Assembly: GCF_000972705.2 (NCBI RefSeq)
Contig: NZ_LATL02000303.1
Location: 1-23,627 of the forward strand
Length of the DNA: 23,627 nt
Reading direction: 5' to 3'
From: Limnoraphis robusta CS-951
GTDB lineage: Bacteria > Cyanobacteriota > Cyanobacteriia > Cyanobacteriales > Microcoleaceae
A program made the position numbers and the translations under genes. Positions within the stretch are counted from its first letter, which is position 1. Every line of letters starts with the position of its first letter. The notes below the pieces were generated by a model. It worked only from the letters and a program-made list of their open reading frames with translations. It had not been told where the DNA came from and did not search any database. Positions 18,532 to 23,627 of this stretch are shown here, in pieces.

Positions 18532-18589
18532 AACAGCTCGTCTTTGACCCGAGAGTGAATTGGCTCATTGGGAACTTAGACGGGCTGTT
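18532..18589 (+). repeat. Twelve-base stem-loop in the tufA-rpsJ gap
   Basis: AACAGCTCGTCT (18532-18543) pairs with AGACGGGCTGTT (18578-18589) along 12 positions with one T/G wobble, enclosing 34 bases. It starts 28 bases after the tufA stop. The only T-rich sequence after the stem is TAT, so it is a poor intrinsic terminator; attenuation or RNA processing is possible. Confidence 0.5.
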
Positions 18590-18702
18590 TATCCCCATGC
18601 ACCTCGCTCAATTGTGGGCTTCTGAAATCGGACTCACAGCACAAATCGCCTGAACATGAGTCCCTGAAAACTTAAAACTGAACCTGGAAAACTCAAAATC
18701 AA

Positions 18703-19020
18703 ATGGCTACTATTCAACAGCAAAAAATTCGTATCCGTCTCAAAGCATTTGACCGCCGTTTGCTGGATACCTCTTGTGAAAAAATTGTCGATACGGCAAA
18801 TCGCACGGGTGCAACCGCCATCGGCCCGATTCCCTTACCCACAAAACGACGCATTTATTGTGTTCTTCGTTCTCCTCACGTCGATAAAGATTCACGAGAA
18901 CACTTTGAGACTCGAACTCATCGCCGCATCATTGATATCTATCAGCCTTCCTCTAAAACTATTGATGCTTTGATGAAACTGGATTTACCCGCAGGCGTAG
19001 ATATTGAGGTGAAGCTTTAG
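18703..19020 (+). CDS. rpsJ: 30S ribosomal protein S10
   Basis: The 105-residue S10 has full length and typical sequence: [24 protein letters not shown] at the start, [35 protein letters not shown] in the middle loop that reaches into the 30S head, and a [29 protein letters not shown]-terminus. In E. coli S10 heads its own operon and acts as the NusE subunit in antitermination. In cyanobacteria it follows tufA, as here (199 bases apart), so the arrangement itself is expected. The gap holds a stem-loop. It is followed after 89 bases by the LON-domain gene. Confidence 0.96.
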   Translation: MATIQQQKIRIRLKAFDRRLLDTSCEKIVDTANRTGATAIGPIPLPTKRRIYCVLRSPHVDKDSREHFETRTHRRIIDIYQPSSKTIDALMKLDLPAGVDIEVKL

Positions 19021-19109
19021 GCTAAACCCGCAAAATAGAGACTTCACTGAGAAACAGGGGTAAGAAATCCGCTAAAGTAAAAGAAAGAAGCGCACACCTT
19101 AAACGGACA

Positions 19110-19766
19110 ATGGCATCATCTTCCTCAATTGCAGTTCGAGAACTACCCCTGTTTCCACTTCCAGAAGTGGTTCTATTTCCAGCAATCCCTCTGCCGTTGC
19201 ATATTTTTGAGTTTCGTTATCGGATTATGATGAACACTATCCTTGAAAGCGATCGCCGCTTTGGGGTTGTGATGTTCGATCCGATTCAAGGAAAAGTCGC
19301 TTCCGTGGGTTGCTGTGCAGAAATCATTCAGCATCAGCGTTTACCAGATGATCGTCTGAAAATGATCACCCTGGGTCAGCAACGGTTCCGCGTCTTAGAA
19401 GCTGTTCGAGAAAAACCTTACCTGGTTGGGTTGGTTGAATGGATAGAAGATGTCGCCCCTCAACAAGATCTCAGACCTTTAGCAACAGAAGTTGAAGGTT
19501 TGCTGCGAGATGTGGTTCGTCTCTCCAGTAAGTTAATGGATCAAAGCATCAAACTTCCAGAGGATATTCCCAGTTTACCGACGGAGTTATCCTACTGGGT
19601 GGCGAGTAACCTCTATGGTGTACCCGCAGAACAGCAAGCCCTTCTAGAAATGCAAGATACTGCTACTCGCTTGGAACGGGAAGCGGAAATCTTGAGTTCT
19701 ACTCGAAGTCACTTAGCGGCTAAAACGGTTCTCAAAGATACTTTTAACCCTGTTGATCCAAACTAG
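19110..19766 (+). CDS. LON substrate-binding (N-terminal) domain protein
   Basis: The 218-residue protein matches the N-terminal domain of Lon protease as a stand-alone unit, without the AAA+ ATPase or Ser-Lys protease parts. Signatures: LPLFPLPEVVLFPAIPLPLHIFEFRYR (about residues 12-38), then RRFGVVMFDPIQG, VGCCAEIIQHQRLPDDRLKM, TLGQQRFRVLEAVREKPYLVG, and a helical C-terminus with an LEREAEILSS stretch. It cannot be a protease by itself. Related small proteins are widespread in bacteria and are thought to bind proteins or act as adaptors, but the role is not settled. It follows rpsJ by 89 bases on the same strand and may share its transcript; that is inference. No signal peptide is seen, so it is cytoplasmic. 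Confidence 0.85.
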   Translation: MASSSSIAVRELPLFPLPEVVLFPAIPLPLHIFEFRYRIMMNTILESDRRFGVVMFDPIQGKVASVGCCAEIIQHQRLPDDRLKMITLGQQRFRVLEAVREKPYLVGLVEWIEDVAPQQDLRPLATEVEGLLRDVVRLSSKLMDQSIKLPEDIPSLPTELSYWVASNLYGVPAEQQALLEMQDTATRLEREAEILSSTRSHLAAKTVLKDTFNPVDPN

Positions 19767-19817
19767 CTGAATTCAATCTCAGGATCAACAAATCATCCCC
19801 ATTTGATCGAAAATCCT

Positions 19818-21209
19818 TTAATTTGGTTTTTCAAAATTCCATATCTTGTACCAATTTTGGACTGCTAGCCACCCCCCGGAGAGCAGTCCTGCTAGACTCA
19901 GGGTTAAACCGCTATAGGGTATTAATAATCCGAAAATCGGTAAAGCCACGCCTGCGATCGTGCAAATTATAGCGGCTAGAGATGCTTGACGATTGCTTCC
20001 TAACCCCCAAACTAGACCCAATAAAATCGGACAAATCAAAGTAAATGCGAGTCTAGCATCAATCAAGCGACTGGTATATGTCAGAGTTAGTATACAAGCA
20101 AAGAAAATTCCGGCGACAATTGCAACATCTCTTAAACTCAGGGGTAATGAGAGATTGAGTAACAAAATCCACCACAAAAATATTGCAGGAGCTAACAATA
20201 GCAAACGCGGTAAAACGCCTGTATTCGTAACCCGATCAGTCGCCGTAAAGACTCCAAAGGGATTGCGTACAGAGACATTTCCTTCAAAAATCCAACTCAG
20301 TTCTCGCTCTCGAACTCCCTCTTGCGTCACAGTCGGGAGAGCGCCTGCAAAATCAGCATTAGGAAAGTTGGCGAAAGCCGTCAGACGAAAATTAGAAAGC
20401 AGTTGTCCCATGGGTTCATAAACCCAACGCGGCGCACCTTGGGCTTGATATGTCACCCGAAAACTCGTGCTTTCTCCTGGCGCTAAACGAAAGGGAAATC
20501 CATAGTCGCCTGGGTTAACGGATACCAACGCTTGACCCTCTCGTTCAACTTGAAAGTCTTGAAGAAGTTTATACCCAAAAGGCGGACGAATTTCAAAGAA
20601 AAACTGCTGAATATCACTCAGTCGGTTTACCACTTGATAATCGGCTTCAAAGCTAACATTATATAACCATTGACGAGTTGCTGGATCAGTTGCTTGATCA
20701 ATTCTCACTTTAATTTGTGAAGCGGCGATCGCCAGAAACCGATCCACCATGCGTGTCGCTTCTTCCTCGATTTGTTGATTATCAACCCAGCGATAGTTTG
20801 TATAAGTTTCTTCCACCTGATAACGCACTTGAGGTGCTGCTTGTTCAAGCCGTTCACCTGCAACAGTGGTTGCAACTTGAGCAACTTTTTGTTGTTCCCA
20901 GTGATGATATCGGTTAGCCAGAGTCGAACACAGAAAAAACCCCCCCACCAGAATGAGTAAAATTAAACCAATGTGAGGTAACTTTTGAATCACTAAAACA
21001 TAGCGTTCTAACCATTCTTTAAGAACTGTGGCAGTCGGCTCACCTTGACGAGAATTCGACCAAGTAATCAGAGCCATTACTACGCCAAACGCAAAAATTA
21101 ACAATCCCAATTGAAAAGAGAATTGAACAATTTGAGAGCCAAAATTAATCAGCTTATCAGGATGAGTCAAATCCGGTAAATTCGGAATGCCTTGAGACGA
21201 AGGATACAT
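19818..21209 (-). CDS. Unrecognised integral membrane protein with large extracytoplasmic domain
   Basis: I do not recognise this 463-residue protein. Likely membrane helices are at about residues 28-50, 79-98, 335-353, 361-379, 387-404, 409-430 and 432-450. Between the second and third lies a soluble domain of about 235 residues. It begins with a helical part (KVAQVATTVAGERLEQAAPQ), and the middle is beta-rich with aromatic-rich strands (QQFFFEIRPPFGYKLLQDF, GDYGFPFRLAPGESTSFRV). That soluble part probably faces the periplasm. Two N-terminal helices, one large outside domain and a C-terminal helix bundle recall the layout of CreD-type inner-membrane proteins. This is a likeness of architecture only, not a family call. 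The start ATG follows GTAGGATTTT. It points away from pheA's stop by 139 bases on the same strand and converges with the LON-domain gene across 51 bases. Confidence 0.75.
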   Translation of the reverse strand: MYPSSQGIPNLPDLTHPDKLINFGSQIVQFSFQLGLLIFAFGVVMALITWSNSRQGEPTATVLKEWLERYVLVIQKLPHIGLILLILVGGFFLCSTLANRYHHWEQQKVAQVATTVAGERLEQAAPQVRYQVEETYTNYRWVDNQQIEEEATRMVDRFLAIAASQIKVRIDQATDPATRQWLYNVSFEADYQVVNRLSDIQQFFFEIRPPFGYKLLQDFQVEREGQALVSVNPGDYGFPFRLAPGESTSFRVTYQAQGAPRWVYEPMGQLLSNFRLTAFANFPNADFAGALPTVTQEGVRERELSWIFEGNVSVRNPFGVFTATDRVTNTGVLPRLLLLAPAIFLWWILLLNLSLPLSLRDVAIVAGIFFACILTLTYTSRLIDARLAFTLICPILLGLVWGLGSNRQASLAAIICTIAGVALPIFGLLIPYSGLTLSLAGLLSGGWLAVQNWYKIWNFEKPN

Positions 21210-21242
21210 GAGAAAATCCTACGATAAAAAACGTATAACTAT

Positions 21243-21313
21243 ACTTACATTCATCTTGTAAGTCTCTACTCCGGTCTGAATACAAAGAATTACACTCTTG
21301 TTTCCTTGTATTC
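21243..21313. repeat. Two perfect dyads between pheA and the membrane-protein gene
   Basis: ACTTACA (21243-21249) pairs with TGTAAGT (21257-21263) around a seven-base loop. GAATACAA (21278-21285) pairs with TTGTATTC (21306-21313) around a 20-base loop. They fill much of the 139-base gap on the minus strand. The second could end the pheA transcript, although no T-run follows. The first overlaps the area where the membrane-protein promoter should lie (TTACAA, 18-base spacer, TATACG on the minus strand). Confidence 0.4.
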
Positions 21314-21348
21314 CTGATGATTAATAAAATCCTCCTGCTCAACTCCAC

Positions 21349-22194
21349 TTAACGATCAATGATCGAATAACTACCGAAAATTTTGAGTTGTTTTGTATAA
21401 GCGGCTAATTCAGTTAAAGCGGATTTAACCGATTCTTCACAAGCATTCGCTTCGAGATCGATAAAAAATAAATAATCTCCGAGCAAGCGCTTTGTCGGAC
21501 GAGATTCAATCCGACTCATATTAATCCCTCGCTCTGCAAACAGCTGTAACGGTTTAACCAATACACCTGGCTTATTTTCCGGTACACTGAACGCTAAAGA
21601 AGTATAATTCCCTCCCGGCGAGGGTTGCAAACTTACCACCCAAAAGCGAGTACAGTTATCGGGATAATCATTAATCGGATGAGCAATAATGGGCAACTGG
21701 TATAAACTCGCAGCACGTTCTGATGCAATGGCGCAGGCGGTTCTCTCTGTATCCAAATGTTGTAGGGCTTCTGTTGTGGAATTCGTGGCAATTTGCCGCA
21801 CTTGTGGAAGATTTTGATTTAACCACTCCTGACACTGGGCTAGGGCTTGAGGATGGGAATAAACAACTTGAATGTCTTCTTGACGACTCGCCAGGGAAAT
21901 TAAAGCATGGGAAATCGGCAACACTAAAGCTTGCTGAATTTTCAGGGTATCAATTTGCCAGAGTGTATCTAAAGTCATGCTGACACTGCCCTCAATGGAG
22001 TTTTCCACAGGGACTACGCCTAAATGGACTTCTCCCTTCGCCACAGCCCAGAGCGTTTGAGCAATACTGGGATAGGGACAAAGAGATGATTTTAGGCTTT
22101 CGGGTGTTGTTTTTACTAAATATTCAGCGTAGGCTGTAGCGGCGGCTTCTGCATAGGTTCCCGCAGGGCCTAAATGAGCGATGGAAAGTTTCAT
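21349..22194 (-). CDS. pheA: Prephenate dehydratase with ACT regulatory domain
   Basis: The 281-residue monofunctional enzyme converts prephenate to phenylpyruvate, the step committing chorismate flow to phenylalanine. I use the ATG at 22194, which gives MKLSIAHLGPAGTYAEAAA, the family's normal start. An upstream in-frame TTG at 22227 would add 11 unrelated residues. The catalytic domain (about 1-188) shows GVVPVENSIEGSVSMTLDTL (59-78), the NSTTEALQHL stretch and DNCTRFWVVS (179-188), where Thr182 and Arg183 form the conserved TRF motif. The ACT domain (about 198-276) shows GVLVKPLQLFAERGINMSRIE and ESRPTK (230-235), the phenylalanine-binding feedback site. No chorismate mutase domain is fused, unlike enterobacterial PheA. 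The right end of a tnpB element lies only 36 bases upstream of the start codon, so the original promoter may have been displaced. Confidence 0.93.
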   Translation of the reverse strand: MKLSIAHLGPAGTYAEAAATAYAEYLVKTTPESLKSSLCPYPSIAQTLWAVAKGEVHLGVVPVENSIEGSVSMTLDTLWQIDTLKIQQALVLPISHALISLASRQEDIQVVYSHPQALAQCQEWLNQNLPQVRQIATNSTTEALQHLDTERTACAIASERAASLYQLPIIAHPINDYPDNCTRFWVVSLQPSPGGNYTSLAFSVPENKPGVLVKPLQLFAERGINMSRIESRPTKRLLGDYLFFIDLEANACEESVKSALTELAAYTKQLKIFGSYSIIDR

Positions 22195-22230
22195 TTTAAT
22201 TAATTTGAACAGAGGAAAAGCTGACAACGG

Positions 22231-22420
22231 TTGACATCCTCCACCTCCAAATCACGCAGATTATGGAGGTGGATTCCCATCATCACTGATGGGGTTTCCT
22301 GGCTCTACGAGCAACCTTGCTTTTCGGGATTTCTCCCTCTAAGTAGTGGGTCATCTCATCCCCAGGCGTTACTTTCCGAGTGCCCCTCGGTAGTTGTGCT
22401 AACCCTTGCAATGCTTTCAT
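22231..22420 (-). ncRNA. Presumed omega (guide) RNA scaffold of TnpB
   Basis: In studied IS200/IS605 elements the TnpB guide RNA comes from the 3' end of tnpB plus the right end, and the sequence just beyond the end serves as guide. Here the minus strand shows tnpB's stop (22283-22285), the right-end hairpin and the TCAA end at 22231. The guide would then be the bases 3' to it, starting CCGTTGTCAGC (22230 downward), which lie in the pheA leader. The 5' boundary given is approximate. This rests on family knowledge; no transcript evidence is available. Confidence 0.4.
22240..22273. repeat. Right-end hairpin of the tnpB element
   Basis: TCCACCTCCA (22240-22249) pairs perfectly with TGGAGGTGGA (22264-22273). 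Inside, AATC and GATT can extend the stem past a one-base bulge, leaving a loop of about five bases. Subterminal hairpins like this are the binding sites of the single-strand transposase TnpA in the family. Confidence 0.7.
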
Positions 22421-23500
22421 CAAAATATTAATGGCGGCGTTCGTATCCCGGTCATCTAAATAACCGCAATGTGGGCATTTATGTGTGCGCGTGGACAAGG
22501 ATTTCTTAACTTCGGAACCACAGTTAGAGCAATTTTGAGATGTGTAATGAGGTGCAACAGCAATCACTGGCACGTTAAACACTTTCCCGAAATATTCCAA
22601 CCACTGCCTAAACAACGTCCAACTAGCATCAGATATTGATTTAGCTAAATTGTGGTTCTTAACCATATTCCGCACTTTTAGGTCTTCAATGGCTACCAAA
22701 TCTGCCGACAGGATAAGCGCCCTTGCGGTCTTTACCGCAAAGTCTTTACGCCGCCTTGATACCAAGAGATGTGTTCTACCCAACTTTTTAATGGCTTTGA
22801 GGCGATTTTTTGACCCTTTAGTTCGACGAGAAACACGTTTTTGTGCGCGTTTTAAAGCCTTCTCTGCCTTCCTTAAGAACCGAGGGTTTTCTACTTTGTT
22901 GCCATCGGAGTCAGTGTAGAAATGGTTTAAACCGACATCTATTCCTACCATCCGATTTGTGGGTTTATGTTGTTCATTTCGCTCTTGATCGATGGAAAAC
23001 TGAGCATAATATCCATCGGCTCGACGCACAACACTCACTCGCTTAATCTGCTTTTTTTGATAAAAATGCAAATCGCGAGTTCCCCACATTCTAAAAGTTC
23101 CAGCTTTGAAACCATCCCTGAACGTAATGGTTAATCGGTCATCCGATAACACCCATCCATCAACTTTGTACTCGACTGAGCCGTGAGTTTGATGTTTTTT
23201 AAACTTGGGGAAACCTTTCTTACCCGGAACTTTTTTCTTGCAATTATCAAAGAACCTGGCAATAGCACTCCATGTCCTTTCAGCACTGGCTTGACAGGCT
23301 TGCGCTGAAAGTTTTTTGCACCATTCAAATTGTTCTCTGAGTACCTTGCAGTATTTATTCAGGTCATACCTGTTGACCCCTTTGTTATCCATCCAGTGCC
23401 TCAGGCAACTATTACGCACAAAAAGAGCAGTTCTAATCATCTCATCCAAGATGACGTACTGCTCGTCTGTCCCTCGTAATTTAGCCTCGAATACTAACAC
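22283..23500 (-). CDS. tnpB: TnpB, RNA-guided nuclease of IS200/IS605 family
   Basis: The 405-residue protein begins at a GTG (23498-23500): MLVFEAKLRGTDEQYVILDE. An in-frame TAA lies three codons upstream, and the overlapping ATG is out of frame. The N-terminal half is the helix-turn-helix and wedge-like part (QASAERTWSAIARFFDNCKKK, PGKKGFPKFKK). The RuvC nuclease is split as usual: GIDVG with Asp188, AIEDLKVRNM with Glu272, and DDRDTNAAINIL with Asp352. A zinc ribbon uses Cys324, Cys327, Cys342 and Cys345 (CSNCG, CPHCG). All catalytic residues are present and the length is normal, so it should be active. TnpB proteins, relatives of Cas12, cut DNA guided by an RNA from the element's right end next to a short TAM, which helps the element persist. 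It has the same orientation as pheA and lies just upstream of it. No SD sequence is evident. Confidence 0.93.
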   Translation of the reverse strand: MLVFEAKLRGTDEQYVILDEMIRTALFVRNSCLRHWMDNKGVNRYDLNKYCKVLREQFEWCKKLSAQACQASAERTWSAIARFFDNCKKKVPGKKGFPKFKKHQTHGSVEYKVDGWVLSDDRLTITFRDGFKAGTFRMWGTRDLHFYQKKQIKRVSVVRRADGYYAQFSIDQERNEQHKPTNRMVGIDVGLNHFYTDSDGNKVENPRFLRKAEKALKRAQKRVSRRTKGSKNRLKAIKKLGRTHLLVSRRRKDFAVKTARALILSADLVAIEDLKVRNMVKNHNLAKSISDASWTLFRQWLEYFGKVFNVPVIAVAPHYTSQNCSNCGSEVKKSLSTRTHKCPHCGYLDDRDTNAAINILMKALQGLAQLPRGTRKVTPGDEMTHYLEGEIPKSKVARRARKPHQ

Positions 23501-23550
23501 ATGGTGGTTTTAATTCTATGTCATTAAGTTTAACAATTGATACGGAGATT

Positions 23551-23586
23551 GTAAAAAGCGGACAGGTCGAATGCCTCGCTTTTTAC
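23551..23586. repeat. Ten-base perfect inverted repeat upstream of tnpB
   Basis: GTAAAAAGCG (23551-23560) pairs exactly with CGCTTTTTAC (23577-23586) around 16 bases. It sits about 50 bases before the tnpB start and before the truncated hairpin at the window edge. It may be a second structure in the element's left end, or mark the junction with flanking DNA. Confidence 0.5.
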
Positions 23587-23605
23587 CTGGGGTGTCCATG
23601 TACCT

Positions 23606-23627
23606 ACCCCCAAATCAAAGATTATGG
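23606..23627. repeat. Truncated second copy of the terminal hairpin motif
   Basis: The last 22 bases resemble the right-end hairpin (22244-22267) closely: both read ACC(C/T)CCAAATCA, then GATTATGG. A preceding CCTACCCCC arm implies that a matching GGGGGTAGG arm continues past the window edge. Confidence 0.6.

Larger units (their letters stand above)
22231..23627 (-). mobile_element. tnpB-only IS200/IS605-type element (left end cut by the window)
   Basis: The element carries tnpB and no visible tnpA, like IS1341-type members. The right end (downstream of tnpB on the minus strand) is placed at 22231. There the plus strand reads TTGACATCCTCC, that is, a minus-strand end in GGAGGATGTCAA, typical of this group, next to a hairpin at 22240-22273. 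A related hairpin motif starts at 23606 and is truncated by the end of the window; it is either the element's left-end hairpin or the right end of a second copy. No target duplication is expected for this family. The exact left boundary is unknown. Confidence 0.65.

Noticed and set aside
22195..22227. Longer pheA start (TTG, 11 extra residues)
   Set aside because: The added residues are not family-like; MKLSIAHLGPAGTYAE is the standard start.
1..23627. CRISPR arrays, tRNA and rRNA genes
   Set aside because: No regularly spaced repeats, T-loop signatures such as GGTTCGAATCC with matching stems, or rRNA-like sequence were seen.

Overview
The window is chromosomal DNA of a cyanobacterium, most likely a filamentous one of the Oscillatoria/Planktothrix/Microcoleus kind. 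The evidence is a ferredoxin-type glutamate synthase, a 409-residue EF-Tu, the order rpsL-rpsG-fusA-tufA-rpsJ, several copies of the HIP1 octamer GCGATCGC (for example near 6214, 6837, 7682, 11464 and 19250), and a cyanobacterial IS200/IS605-type tnpB. The genus is inferred from gene content only.

Left part, 1-4540, all on the minus strand and visibly more A+T-rich than the rest: a Gfo/Idh/MocA sugar oxidoreductase, a secreted family-9 glycoside hydrolase and an O-antigen ligase/polymerase-type membrane protein. Together they look like the edge of a cell-surface polysaccharide locus. A near-perfect minus-strand promoter at 13-40 fires out of the left edge. Centre-left, 4894-9657: the large ferredoxin-dependent glutamate synthase gene with a clear terminator behind it (nitrogen assimilation), followed by a 739-base gene-free stretch containing perfect dyads.

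Centre, 10397-13545, plus strand: an exported phosphodiester-glycosidase (NAGPA-domain) protein, a single-domain mannose-6-phosphate-isomerase-type cupin and an A-type iron-sulfur carrier of the IscA/HesB family. From 13586 comes the translation block: a consensus promoter, a leader of about 400 bases, then rpsL, rpsG, fusA, tufA and rpsJ, with stem-loops in the fusA-tufA and tufA-rpsJ gaps. A LON substrate-binding-domain protein follows on the same strand.

Right part, 19818-23627, minus strand: an unrecognised seven-helix membrane protein, pheA (prephenate dehydratase, phenylalanine synthesis), and a tnpB-only IS200/IS605 element whose right end lies only 36 bases upstream of the pheA start codon. 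The element's hairpin motif reappears, cut off, at the very end of the window.

Most of the window is ordinary housekeeping sequence. I see no clear new defence or biosynthetic system. The best leads are the intact TnpB with its presumed guide RNA abutting pheA, the structured gaps in the str block, the dyad in front of the GH9 gene, and the uncharacterised membrane protein. No tRNA, rRNA or CRISPR array was seen.
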